Assembly (NCBI RefSeq): GCF_000754815.1
Contig: NZ_KN150747.1
Span: 2,077,908 to 2,141,907 of the forward strand
Length of the DNA stretch: 64,000 bases
Source of the DNA: Yersinia ruckeri ATCC 29473
GTDB lineage: Bacteria; Pseudomonadota; Gammaproteobacteria; Enterobacterales; Enterobacteriaceae
Direction of reading: 5' to 3'
In this document: positions 17,667-26,684 of the stretch, piece after piece
Layout of the letters: the number at the start of each line of letters is the position of its first letter
Numbering within the stretch: position 1 is the stretch's first letter
Made by a program: the position numbers and the translations under genes
The notes under the pieces: generated by a model
Seen by the model: only the letters and a program-made list of their open reading frames with translations
Told to the model about the DNA's origin: nothing
Databases searched by the model: none

Positions 17667-18639
17667 CCGTCAAAGTGGGGGTGATAGCGGCATGCTGAAA
17701 ATGCGCAGCAATACCGGTTTCCAATTGATCTAACAATTGGTAACGACGACGGTATTCAGCGCGTTTTTTACTGGCGATGTCCTCAATAACTTTACGGGCA
17801 ATGCGAGTCGGTAAAGCATAGTATCCATCGTCGGCTTTCTTACCGCCCAAAGATTGCCAGAAGTCATCGTAATTGGCGTGCAGTTTGTCTTTTTTCTGTC
17901 GGCGATAACGCCAGTTTTGGTAAATATGGGTACTATTTCCGACAGCAATAATCTGCGAGATCCCCATTGATTTAGCCAAACAATAAGCCGCTTCCAGCAA
18001 CAAACGTTTCGGGAATAAACCGTGGCACTCTTTGGTGCTGATTTGAATTTTCTCATGAGGAATCTGCGATGCAGCACCTTGTAACCCGCCAATAAATAAG
18101 GTTTTCTCCTGCCGATACATCATCAGATTGAATGTCAGTAATGCCAGTATTTCTCCCTGCGGATTGGCAAACATCAACGTGGCCTCACCTTCCTTATTAA
18201 GGCTGGGAAGTGTGCCGAGAAAGAGAGAGAAAACCTGCTCATGACGCCCGGTGACATCGGCCAGTTTAAACGGGCTACCCTGAATATAGCCCAAACCCAG
18301 ACTGGTTGGCATAAGCTCATTCACCAATTGGTAATGATCTTTTATGGCCTGCAGGCCCTGACGCTTAGTCAAGTTGGCGCTGAGGTAGGGGCGGTGGAGT
18401 TTACAAGGGAAATCCGGCTGTGATTGTAGCAGGGTACCTAGCTGAGGATTACCCGCCAGTTCACTGAGTAATCCCAGCGTAACCTGCGGGAAAACCAACG
18501 TCCTGGCGAGGGATTTCCAGCGGAAAATCGGCTTATGCCATGAGCCAGGTAGATTCGCATCGCCCTTAACCAGCCGTGAAATTAATTGCCAGCGATTGAC
18601 CTGACCAACGTTTGCTGAGGATGCATTGAGCAAATACAT
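17557..18639 (-). CDS. ybjX: VirK/YbjX family protein (DUF535)
   Basis: This encodes 360 residues with DUF535 features: GLGYIQGSPFKLADVTGRHEQVFSL in pieces, GGLQGA, and the basic motif YRRQKKDKLHANYDDFW. Salmonella relatives VirK and SomA are PhoP-activated and needed for cationic-peptide resistance, but the biochemical activity is unknown. The protein is about 30 residues longer than I recall for E. coli YbjX. The extra tail (after QLLDQLETGIAAHF) is Pro/Ser-rich, and its last 110 bp run antisense to ybjD. A PhoP-box-like sequence lies about 100 bp upstream. Confidence 0.88.
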   Translation of the reverse strand: MYLLNASSANVGQVNRWQLISRLVKGDANLPGSWHKPIFRWKSLARTLVFPQVTLGLLSELAGNPQLGTLLQSQPDFPCKLHRPYLSANLTKRQGLQAIKDHYQLVNELMPTSLGLGYIQGSPFKLADVTGRHEQVFSLFLGTLPSLNKEGEATLMFANPQGEILALLTFNLMMYRQEKTLFIGGLQGAASQIPHEKIQISTKECHGLFPKRLLLEAAYCLAKSMGISQIIAVGNSTHIYQNWRYRRQKKDKLHANYDDFWQSLGGKKADDGYYALPTRIARKVIEDIASKKRAEYRRRYQLLDQLETGIAAHFQHAAITPTLTANPPVHEPTKPRGKTSFSELEVPHSLPKSQTEWQPQ

Positions 18640-18739
18640 AGAATATCCATTTCGTTAACTAATCATAAAGTAATTAAAACAAGAGGGAACTAAACGGGGA
18701 CTAAATGTATCTGAGGCAAGTATTGTTATTATGATTTCT

Positions 18740-18756
18740 GGTTTATGTTCTGTTTA
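18740..18756 (+). promoter_or_regulatory. Putative PhoP box between ybjX and macA
   Basis: GGTTTA-N5-TGTTTA matches the direct-repeat PhoP box (G/T)GTTTA-N5-(G/T)GTTTA. It lies in the 217-bp divergent region, 100 bp from either start codon, in macA orientation. A GATAAT at 18777-18782 is a possible -10, but it is 20 bp away, not the usual 11-12. Confidence 0.55.
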
Positions 18757-18856
18757 TATTAGAGTGATTGTTGGATGATAATTTACTCTTTAGTGATGGG
18801 ATTCTTCGTTAGTACTTCAGTATTCAGCATTAACTTTAAAAAGGTGGGGTAATAAT

Positions 18857-19972
18857 TTGACGTGGTTTGATGGACGTAAACGACGCTGGATTTTGATCAT
18901 TCTGATTCTGGCTATAGGTGGTTTTTTTGCGATCAAGGGTGGGATGGCACCGACACCGATACAGTATCAAACAGTGAAAGTCACTCATCGTGACTTGCAG
19001 CAAAACGTACTGGCAACGGGTAAATTAGATGCTGTACGCAAGGTTGATGTGGGAGCCCAGGTGAGTGGGCAACTTGAGCGGCTGTACGTTGCGATTGGCG
19101 ATAAAGTCAAACAAGGCCAGCTTTTGGCCATGATTGATCCGCAACAGGCGCAAAACCAGATTAAAGAAGTTGAGGCGACGCTACAGGATCTGAATGCGCA
19201 ATTGTTGCAGGCCAAGGCCGAGCAGCAATTGGCCGAAGTCACGTTACGTCGTCAGCAGGCACTAGCGAAACTGCAGGCGGTATCTCGTCAGGAACTGGAT
19301 CAGGCAGCGACTACACTGACGGTGAAAAAAGCCAATGTTAGCGCCATTGATGCGCAGATCAACAAGGCTAAGGCTAGTCTGGCGACCGCCAATATCAATT
19401 TGGATTACACCAAGATTTCCGCACCAATGGACGGTGATGTAGTGCAAATTACCACCCTGCAAGGCCAAACCGTAATCGCGGCGCAACAAGCGCCAAATAT
19501 TTTGACGCTGGCTGATATGAGTACCATGCTGGTGAATGCACAGGTTTCTGAAGCGGATGTTATTCACTTGAAACCGGGTTTAAAAGCCTCCTTCACCGTA
19601 TTGGGCGATCCGAGCAAAAGTTTTGATGGTGTACTGAAAGATATTCAGCCAACCCCAGAAAAAGTGAATGATGCAATTTTCTATTCCGCGCGCTTTGAAG
19701 TGCCGAACCCGAATGGTGTATTGCGGCTGCAAATGACTGCTCAGGTTTCTATCCAATTAGCCAAAGTCGAAAACGCCAAAGTGATCCCGTTGTCGGCGTT
19801 GGGCAATGAATTAGGCGTTAATCGTTACGAAGTGGCGATCTTAAAAGAGGGAAAAGAACAGCCGCGCGAAGTGACCATTGGTATTCGCAACAATGTTGAC
19901 GCGCAGATTCTCAGCGGGCTTGAGGTGGGTGATGAAGTGATTACCAGCCGTGGTGTTGCGGAGAAAACATAA
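18857..19972 (+). CDS. macA: Macrolide/peptide efflux adaptor MacA
   Basis: MacA is the periplasmic membrane-fusion protein linking the ABC transporter MacB to TolC. It has 371 residues. One N-terminal membrane anchor (about 10-27) is followed by a biotinyl-lipoyl-like domain ([21 protein letters not shown]), a long coiled-coil hairpin (about 95-180, Ala/Gln/Lys-rich) and beta-barrel domains. The start is TTG at 18857 with AGGTGGGG upstream, as no ATG or GTG fits. Its stop overlaps the macB start by one base (TAATG). Confidence 0.93.
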   Translation: MTWFDGRKRRWILIILILAIGGFFAIKGGMAPTPIQYQTVKVTHRDLQQNVLATGKLDAVRKVDVGAQVSGQLERLYVAIGDKVKQGQLLAMIDPQQAQNQIKEVEATLQDLNAQLLQAKAEQQLAEVTLRRQQALAKLQAVSRQELDQAATTLTVKKANVSAIDAQINKAKASLATANINLDYTKISAPMDGDVVQITTLQGQTVIAAQQAPNILTLADMSTMLVNAQVSEADVIHLKPGLKASFTVLGDPSKSFDGVLKDIQPTPEKVNDAIFYSARFEVPNPNGVLRLQMTAQVSIQLAKVENAKVIPLSALGNELGVNRYEVAILKEGKEQPREVTIGIRNNVDAQILSGLEVGDEVITSRGVAEKT

Positions 19973-21921
19973 TGGCGGCTTTGCTTGAGTTAAATAGCAT
20001 TCGGCGAAGCTATCAATCCGGTGAGCAAACGGTCGATGTGCTGCAAGACGTTTCGTTGGAAATTAATGCCGGTGAATTGGTCGCCATTATTGGTGCATCT
20101 GGATCGGGTAAATCGACGCTGATGAATATCCTCGGCTGCCTTGATAAACCGAGCGCGGGGATATATCGCGTAGCCGGGCAAGATGTTGGCCAAATGGATA
20201 ATGATGCGCTGGCGGCGTTACGCCGTGAGCATTTTGGCTTCATTTTCCAACGCTACCATTTATTACCGCATTTAAGTGCAGCGCATAACGTTGAAGTTCC
20301 AGCCGTTTATGCCGGTGTAGGTAAAAATGAGCGACGAGAACGCGCCAAAATGCTGCTGACCCGTTTGGGGTTAGGAGATCGAGTCAGTTATCGCCCCAGC
20401 CAGCTTTCCGGTGGACAACAGCAGCGAGTCAGTATTGCCCGAGCGCTGATGAACGGTGGGCAGGTCATTCTGGCGGATGAGCCAACCGGAGCGCTGGATA
20501 GCCATTCCAGCGTTGAAGTGATGGCGATTCTAAAGCAGTTACAACAGCAGGGTCACACGGTAATTATTGTGACTCATGATCCCACCGTCGCGGCTCAGGC
20601 CGATCGGATTATTGAAATCAAAGATGGCCATATCATGGCTGATTCGGGCAGTAAAGCTCCGGAAAAGCCGATAGTGTCAGAGCCGCTTAGCCTTTCACCG
20701 CCAGCACCATCGTGGCAACAATTAGGCGGGCGTTTCCGCGAGGCTTTGCTCATGGCTTGGCGCGCCATGGCCTCCAACAAGATGCGTACTGCACTCACTA
20801 TGCTCGGAATCATCATTGGCATCGCCTCGGTGGTATCCATTTTGGTGGTGGGCGATGCCGCTAAACAGATGGTACTGGCAGATATCCGAGCTATTGGTAC
20901 CAATACCATTGATATTTATCCAGGCAAAGATTTCGGTGATGACGATCCCAGTAACCGGCAGGCGCTTGTCTATGGTGATATGGCGGCATTAAAAGCTCAG
21001 TCTTATGTTAATGCGGTTTCACCGGTAATATCCGGCAGTATGCGGTTACGCTTCGGTAATACTGATGTTGCCGGTAGCGTATCTGGCGTGAGTTCCCAGT
21101 ACTTCCGCGTTTACGGCATAAAAATCGATCAGGGAACGGCCATCACTCCGGATCAGGTAGAACGGCAGGTTCAGGTGGTGGTGATTGATCGTAATACCCA
21201 GCGTCGCTTATTTCCTCATATGAACGACGTGATAGGGCAGGTCATGTTGATCGGTAATATGCCCGCAACCATTATTGGTGTTGTGGAAGAGAAACAGTCA
21301 ATGTTTGGTAGTAGTAAAGCACTACGGGTGTGGATTCCCTACACCACCATGGCTAACCGATTGATGGGTAAATCCTATTTTGATTCGATTACCGTTCGAA
21401 TCAACGACGGCTACAACAGTAAGGAAGCGGAGCAGCAGTTGGTGCGTTTGCTGACGTTACGCCACGGTAAGAAAGATATCTTTACCTACAATATGGACAG
21501 CTTGTTGCAAACGGCAGAAAAAACCACGCGAACGATGCAGCTGTTCCTGACATTGGTGGCGGTGATTTCGTTAGTGGTTGGTGGTATTGGCGTGATGAAT
21601 ATCATGCTGGTTTCCGTCACCGAACGGACGCGTGAAATCGGTATTCGTATGGCCGTGGGTGCGCGATCCAGTGATGTGATGCAGCAATTTCTTATTGAGG
21701 CCGTTTTGGTTTGTCTGGTGGGGGGAGCCTTGGGTATAACGCTGTCATTTGCTATTGGAATGGCCGTGCAACTGGTTCTACCTAGCTGGGAAGTCACCTT
21801 CTCGACCACGGCGCTGATCAGTGCCTTCTTGTGCTCAACGGTAATTGGGGTGGTATTCGGCTATCTGCCGGCTCGCAGTGCGGCCAGATTAAACCCGATC
21901 GACGCCTTGGCACGAGAATAA
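19972..21921 (+). CDS. macB: Macrolide ABC exporter MacB (ATPase-permease)
   Basis: This encodes a 649-residue half-transporter that works as a dimer with MacA and TolC. In E. coli it exports macrolides, enterotoxin STII and haem precursors. The N-terminal ATPase has Walker A GASGSGKST at 41-49, signature [15 protein letters not shown] near 145 and Walker B LADEPTGALD near 165. The C-terminal part has one membrane helix (MLGIIIGIASVVSILVVG), a large periplasmic domain and three further helices near the C-terminus (VGGIGVMNIMLVSVTERTRE in pieces). It is translationally coupled to macA. Confidence 0.96.
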   Translation: MAALLELNSIRRSYQSGEQTVDVLQDVSLEINAGELVAIIGASGSGKSTLMNILGCLDKPSAGIYRVAGQDVGQMDNDALAALRREHFGFIFQRYHLLPHLSAAHNVEVPAVYAGVGKNERRERAKMLLTRLGLGDRVSYRPSQLSGGQQQRVSIARALMNGGQVILADEPTGALDSHSSVEVMAILKQLQQQGHTVIIVTHDPTVAAQADRIIEIKDGHIMADSGSKAPEKPIVSEPLSLSPPAPSWQQLGGRFREALLMAWRAMASNKMRTALTMLGIIIGIASVVSILVVGDAAKQMVLADIRAIGTNTIDIYPGKDFGDDDPSNRQALVYGDMAALKAQSYVNAVSPVISGSMRLRFGNTDVAGSVSGVSSQYFRVYGIKIDQGTAITPDQVERQVQVVVIDRNTQRRLFPHMNDVIGQVMLIGNMPATIIGVVEEKQSMFGSSKALRVWIPYTTMANRLMGKSYFDSITVRINDGYNSKEAEQQLVRLLTLRHGKKDIFTYNMDSLLQTAEKTTRTMQLFLTLVAVISLVVGGIGVMNIMLVSVTERTREIGIRMAVGARSSDVMQQFLIEAVLVCLVGGALGITLSFAIGMAVQLVLPSWEVTFSTTALISAFLCSTVIGVVFGYLPARSAARLNPIDALARE

Positions 21922-21981
21922 GTGAACAGACGGCACCTATCTAATGGCGTAACATTAATGGATTAACGCAGTATAAAAACA

Positions 21982-22012
21982 AAAATGCCAGTCGAATAGC
22001 GGCTGGCATTTT
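21982..22012. terminator. Bidirectional terminator between macB and cspD
   Basis: AAAATGCCAG pairs perfectly with CTGGCATTTT over an 11-nt loop, with A and T runs on both sides. It therefore serves convergent macB and cspD. Confidence 0.9.
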
Positions 22013-22032
22013 GAATCGCAGTGACTTTGGTG

Positions 22033-22254
22033 TCAGGCAATGGCTATCATGTCCAACGGCACAATCAGACTGGCATGATTGCCTTTGGGGCCTTGATGGA
22101 TATCAAAGTTAACTTGTTGACCCGCTTTCAGCGTTCGATAACCATCCATCTGAATTGTGGAATAATGTGCAAAAATATCTTCGCCGCCGTTTTCCGGGCA
22201 GATAAACCCAAAGCCCTTGGCGTTATTGAACCACTTAACAGTACCTGTCTCCAT
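22033..22254 (-). CDS. cspD: Stationary-phase cold-shock-like protein CspD
   Basis: This encodes 73 residues, nearly identical to E. coli CspD (74). CspD is a single-stranded nucleic-acid binder that inhibits replication and is induced in stationary phase or starvation, not by cold. RNP1 is KGFGFI (13-18) and RNP2 is the divergent DIFAHY typical of CspD. In E. coli it is degraded by Lon. It is divergent from clpS. Confidence 0.95.
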   Translation of the reverse strand: METGTVKWFNNAKGFGFICPENGGEDIFAHYSTIQMDGYRTLKAGQQVNFDIHQGPKGNHASLIVPLDMIAIA

Positions 22255-22613
22255 ACTTCTACATCCCTCGCAAGGTTATTTTAATTTTAGATGAGGTAAT
22301 CGCCGGTTAAAGTGAATGCAAGTTGGTTAAAACTTCAGCAGTCCACAAATTTACACTCTAGTGGAAATGCGATTAACGTCAAGTGGGCGGCTTTTCTCAT
22401 CGCGGATGAGTTCATAAAAGTTTGATGCAGATAACGCTATTGCGTTTATTTGGTTACAATTTTGCTATTTTGGATGCGAGTTTTTTCGCCGGTTTCTAAA
22501 GCGGCACTTCACCGCAAGAGATGTTAAAATAACAATAGAAATCGATACAGAATGGTCTTATAACCGGTACTGAATGTTGCTTTTGTATGATTCAGTGAAA
22601 TGATGGGTAAGCA
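22255..22613. promoter_or_regulatory. Divergent promoter region cspD / clpS
   Basis: This 359-bp AT-rich region has no supportable gene. It must hold the promoters of both cspD and clpS-clpA. I see TTGGTT and AT-rich -10-like words at about 22450-22475 but no unambiguous operator. Confidence 0.5.
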
Positions 22614-22934
22614 ATGGGCAATAACAACGACTGGCTGAATTTTGAGCATTTAGTCAAAGATAAACAAATCGATGCGCTAAAACCGCCGTCTATGTATAAA
22701 GTTATACTTAACAACGACGATTACACACCGATGGAATTTGTGATTGACGTTCTACAAAAGTTCTTTTCTTATGATATTGAGCGTGCAACCCAGTTGATGT
22801 TGAACGTTCATTATAAAGGGAAGGCAATTTGTGGGGTGTTCACTGCGGAAGTTGCAGAAACAAAAGTTGCACACGTAAATCAATACGCCAGGGAGAACGA
22901 GCATCCATTGCTTTGTACGCTGGAAAAAGCCTGA
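22614..22934 (+). CDS. clpS: ClpA adaptor ClpS
   Basis: ClpS is the N-recognin that binds N-degron substrates (Leu, Phe, Tyr or Trp at the N-terminus) and delivers them to ClpAP. It has 106 residues as in E. coli. The [11 protein letters not shown] segment and the [16 protein letters not shown] residues form the substrate pocket and ClpA interface. It lies 27 bp before clpA, so the two are co-transcribed. It acts with Aat, encoded 3 kb downstream. Confidence 0.97.
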   Translation: MGNNNDWLNFEHLVKDKQIDALKPPSMYKVILNNDDYTPMEFVIDVLQKFFSYDIERATQLMLNVHYKGKAICGVFTAEVAETKVAHVNQYARENEHPLLCTLEKA

Positions 22935-22961
22935 TTAAGGCAATTTATTGGGGAGGTGCCT

Positions 22962-25238
22962 ATGCTCAATCAAGAACTTGAACTCAGCCTTAATATGGCT
23001 TTCGCCAGAGCGCGTGAGCACAGACACGAGTTTATGACCGTGGAGCACCTGTTGCTGGCATTACTCAGCAACCCTGCCGCGAGAGAAGCGCTAGAGGCCT
23101 GTTCGGTTGATTTGGTGGCGTTACGCCAAGAACTGGAAGCCTTTATCGAACAAACCACGCCGACATTACCGGCTACCGAGGAAGAGCGAGACACCCAACC
23201 TACGCTAAGCTTCCAGCGCGTACTACAACGCGCCGTTTTCCATGTTCAGTCATCCGGTCGCAATGAAGTTTCCGGTGCGAACGTACTGGTTGCCATCTTT
23301 AGTGAACAAGAATCTCAGGCGGCTTATCTGCTGCGTAAACACGATGTCAGCCGTTTGGATGTGGTGAACTTTATTTCTCATGGCGCGCGCAAAGATGAAC
23401 CGGGTCAAGCGCCTAATGCAGAAAATCCGGTGAATGAAGAACCGGCGGGAGGGGAAGATCGTATGGAGAACTTCACCACCAATCTTAACCAACTGGCGCG
23501 CGTTGGTGGCATCGACCCGCTGATCGGTCGCGAGAAAGAACTGGAACGTGCTATTCAGGTTCTTTGCCGCCGCCGTAAAAATAACCCACTACTGGTTGGA
23601 GAATCTGGCGTAGGTAAAACCGCGATAGCTGAAGGTCTTGCCTGGCGCATTGTACAGGGCGATGTACCGGAAGTGATGGCGGAATGTACGCTGTACTCGC
23701 TGGATATCGGTTCTTTGCTGGCCGGAACCAAGTATCGCGGTGATTTCGAGAAACGTTTTAAAGCGCTGCTGAAACAACTGGAGCAGGATAAAGACAGCAT
23801 CCTGTTTATTGATGAAATCCACACCATTATCGGTGCGGGTGCCGCTTCCGGCGGGCAAGTTGATGCAGCCAATCTGATCAAACCGTTGCTATCCAGCGGA
23901 AAAATTCGGGTTATCGGTTCAACGACCTATCAGGAATTCAGCAATATCTTTGAGAAAGATCGTGCGTTAGCACGCCGCTTCCAGAAAATTGATATTGTGG
24001 AACCGACGCCAGAAGAAACCGTGCAAATTATCAATGGCTTGAAACCGAAATACGAAGCGCACCACGATGTTCGCTATACCGCAAAAGCCATCCGAGCCGC
24101 AGTCGAACTGTCGGTGAAATATATCAATGATCGTCACTTGCCGGATAAAGCCATTGACGTTATTGATGAAGCGGGCGCTCGCAGCCGTTTGATGCCAGCC
24201 AGCAAACGCAAAAAAACGGTCAACGTATCGGATATCGAATCGGTGGTTGCACGGATTGCGCGTATTCCGGAGAAAACCGTTTCTGCCAGCGATCGTGATG
24301 TTCTGCGAAATCTCAGTAGCCGTCTGAATATGCTGGTATTCGGGCAGGATAGGGCGATTGAAGCTCTGACCGAAGCTATCAAGATGAGCCGTGCTGGTCT
24401 GGGTCATGAGAACAAGCCCGTTGGCTCCTTCCTGTTTGCTGGTCCGACTGGGGTAGGTAAAACGGAAGTCACGGTGCAACTGGCTAAAGCTTTGGATATC
24501 GAGCTGTTACGCTTTGATATGTCAGAATATATGGAGCGTCATACGGTCAGTCGCCTGATCGGTGCGCCTCCGGGCTACGTCGGTTACGATCAGGGTGGCC
24601 TGTTGACGGATGCAGTTATCAAACATCCTCATGCGGTATTGTTACTGGATGAGATTGAAAAAGCGCATCCGGATGTCTTCAACCTGCTGTTACAGGTAAT
24701 GGATAACGGCACACTAACGGATAACAATGGACGCAAGGCTGATTTTCGCAATGTCATTCTCGTGATGACCACCAATGCTGGTGTGCGGGAAACTCAGCGT
24801 ACCTCCATTGGTTTCCAGCGCCAGGACAACAGCACTGACGCGATGGAAGAAATCAAAAAGGTATTTACGCCGGAGTTTCGTAACCGGTTAGATAACATTA
24901 TTTGGTTCAACCACTTATCGACTCAGATTATCCAACAGGTCGTCGACAAGTTTATCGTCGAGTTGCAGGCTCAATTGGACGCCAAAGGCGTTTCACTGGA
25001 AGTCAGTGATGAGGCTCGTAATTGGTTATCTGAAAAAGGCTATGACAGAGCCATGGGTGCGCGGCCAATGACGCGGGTGATTCAGGAAAACCTGAAAAAA
25101 CCGCTGGCAAATGAACTGCTGTTTGGCTCACTGGTTGATGGCGGCTCTGTTTCTGTCGGATTGGATAAAGATAAACAGCAACTGGCTTATGAATTCCAAA
25201 GTGCGCAAAAACGTAAAACGGAAGGTGCGGTACACTAA
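22962..25238 (+). CDS. clpA: ATP-dependent Clp protease ATP-binding subunit ClpA
   Basis: ClpA is a AAA+ unfoldase that feeds substrates to ClpP. It has 758 residues as in E. coli. The N-domain (1-145) contains paired Clp repeats and binds ClpS. D1 has Walker A GESGVGKT near 214-221 and Walker B ILFIDEIH. D2 has GPTGVGKT near 495-502 and LLLDEIEKAH. I chose ATG 22962, not GTG 22956, because GGGGAGG (22950-22956) then has 5-nt spacing and MLNQELELS matches the family. The ClpP-binding loop motif IGL is seen here as IGF (TSIGFQRQD, about 615-620). Confidence 0.97.
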   Translation: MLNQELELSLNMAFARAREHRHEFMTVEHLLLALLSNPAAREALEACSVDLVALRQELEAFIEQTTPTLPATEEERDTQPTLSFQRVLQRAVFHVQSSGRNEVSGANVLVAIFSEQESQAAYLLRKHDVSRLDVVNFISHGARKDEPGQAPNAENPVNEEPAGGEDRMENFTTNLNQLARVGGIDPLIGREKELERAIQVLCRRRKNNPLLVGESGVGKTAIAEGLAWRIVQGDVPEVMAECTLYSLDIGSLLAGTKYRGDFEKRFKALLKQLEQDKDSILFIDEIHTIIGAGAASGGQVDAANLIKPLLSSGKIRVIGSTTYQEFSNIFEKDRALARRFQKIDIVEPTPEETVQIINGLKPKYEAHHDVRYTAKAIRAAVELSVKYINDRHLPDKAIDVIDEAGARSRLMPASKRKKTVNVSDIESVVARIARIPEKTVSASDRDVLRNLSSRLNMLVFGQDRAIEALTEAIKMSRAGLGHENKPVGSFLFAGPTGVGKTEVTVQLAKALDIELLRFDMSEYMERHTVSRLIGAPPGYVGYDQGGLLTDAVIKHPHAVLLLDEIEKAHPDVFNLLLQVMDNGTLTDNNGRKADFRNVILVMTTNAGVRETQRTSIGFQRQDNSTDAMEEIKKVFTPEFRNRLDNIIWFNHLSTQIIQQVVDKFIVELQAQLDAKGVSLEVSDEARNWLSEKGYDRAMGARPMTRVIQENLKKPLANELLFGSLVDGGSVSVGLDKDKQQLAYEFQSAQKRKTEGAVH

Positions 25239-25299
25239 GTGCAACATTATCAGTTAAGTTGACGTCAGAAGTTGAAATCAACAGTTGAATAAATGGAAG

Positions 25300-25325
25300 G
25301 GCGATAGCGATATCGCCTTTTTATT
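25300..25325 (+). terminator. Terminator of clpSA
   Basis: GGCGATA pairs with TATCGCC over a GCGA loop, followed by TTTTTATTTTT. The E. coli tRNA gene serW lies between clpA and infA. Nothing tRNA-like is visible in 25239-25492. Confidence 0.85.
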
Positions 25326-25409
25326 TTTCTGTCAATTTTTTCTGTCAATCTGCTGGGCGCTACTACGCTGAGATATCGCGCCGAAAAGATAAATTGCAAA
25401 AAAAGCAAA

Positions 25410-25438
25410 ACGCCCTAGCCAATAAATGGTAAGGGCGT
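25410..25438 (-). terminator. Terminator of infA
   Basis: ACGCCCT pairs with AGGGCGT. On the minus strand the stem is followed by TTTGCTTTTTTTGC. It lies 55 bp beyond the infA stop. Confidence 0.75.
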
Positions 25439-25492
25439 CGGAGGGGGACTACATCCTCAGAGCTCGCTAGCGACTAGCGACTTGGCAACCGA

Positions 25493-25729
<237 letters not shown>

Positions 25730-25874
25730 CTACCTTAGTTTTTAACCGGCAAGATAATGCCGAAAAACCCACATTATGTAAAGAAGTGTTGGCAGTCATC
25801 ACACCATTTCTGCAAAATTAGTCTGCTGAGGAAGGGATGAAGCCTAATGTGGGGTGCTTTTGTAACATTGATCT

Positions 25875-26585
25875 TTACTGCATCGCGATTTCGATATCCA
25901 GCGATTGCGGTAACCAGCATTCAGCCGGTAGCGGACTAAACTGGAGTTGACTCAAGTGCTGCAAAAAGTGGCTGCGAGGGATCTCTCTCGCACCCAGCGA
26001 CGCAGTGTGAGCGTTGAGGACCTGACAGTCAATCAGTTCTCCTCCATGATGGGTAAAATGATGACAAAAAGCCATTAATCCGCTTTTTGACGCATTCTCT
26101 GCACGGCTAAACATTGATTCTCCGCAAAATAATGCTCCCATGGCAATACCATATAGCCCACCGACCAGTTCATCATCCTGCCAGACCTCCAGCGAGTGGG
26201 CGTGGCCCATCCCGTGCAACTGGCAATAGGCTTGTTGTACTTCATGACCAATCCAGGTGCCGTCATCCGGTCGATCAGCGCAGGCTGCTACCACATCGGC
26301 GAAAGCCTGATTGAGGGTAAAACGATAAGGGCAACGGCGATGAAAACGGCGCATGCTGCGGCTGATATGCAGTTCTGCTGGGTAAAGCACCGCGCGTGGA
26401 TCCGGTGACCACCATAAAATCATCTCGCTGGGATTAAACCACGGGAAAATACCACGCTGATAGGCCGCCAGCAGACGTGGTGCGGATAAATCACCGCCGA
26501 GTGCCAATAAGCCATTAGGTTCGCGCAGAGCCAGCTCAGGCGCAGGGAACGCGTAAGAATGTGATGATAGGTGGGTAAGACGCAT
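25875..26585 (-). CDS. aat: Leucyl/phenylalanyl-tRNA-protein transferase Aat
   Basis: Aat adds Leu or Phe from aminoacyl-tRNA to proteins with N-terminal Arg or Lys, making N-degrons recognised by ClpS. It has 236 residues (E. coli 234). Family motifs are [10 protein letters not shown]-like ([10 protein letters not shown]), [42 protein letters not shown] and [14 protein letters not shown]. In E. coli aat follows cydDC closely, but here a terminator-like hairpin lies between cydC and aat. Confidence 0.97.
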   Translation of the reverse strand: MRLTHLSSHSYAFPAPELALREPNGLLALGGDLSAPRLLAAYQRGIFPWFNPSEMILWWSPDPRAVLYPAELHISRSMRRFHRRCPYRFTLNQAFADVVAACADRPDDGTWIGHEVQQAYCQLHGMGHAHSLEVWQDDELVGGLYGIAMGALFCGESMFSRAENASKSGLMAFCHHFTHHGGELIDCQVLNAHTASLGAREIPRSHFLQHLSQLQFSPLPAECWLPQSLDIEIAMQ

Positions 26586-26634
26586 AAATCCCCTTAACGG
26601 CGCTCACAGGCGCATCTAGCTGTAGGGTATTGAT

Positions 26635-26660
26635 AATGCCGCCGTTGTTCTAGCGGCATT
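26635..26660 (-). terminator. Terminator of cydDC
   Basis: AATGCCGC pairs perfectly with GCGGCATT over a 10-nt loop. It lies 25 bp beyond the cydC stop. T-rich sequence after the stem is modest. Confidence 0.6.
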
Positions 26661-26684
26661 CGATAACATTAGCCAAAAATTGTT

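Noticed and set aside
25239-25492. Search for a tRNA-Ser gene between clpA and infA
   Set aside because: No cloverleaf or TTCGA-type T-loop was seen on either strand. The stems present are terminators.
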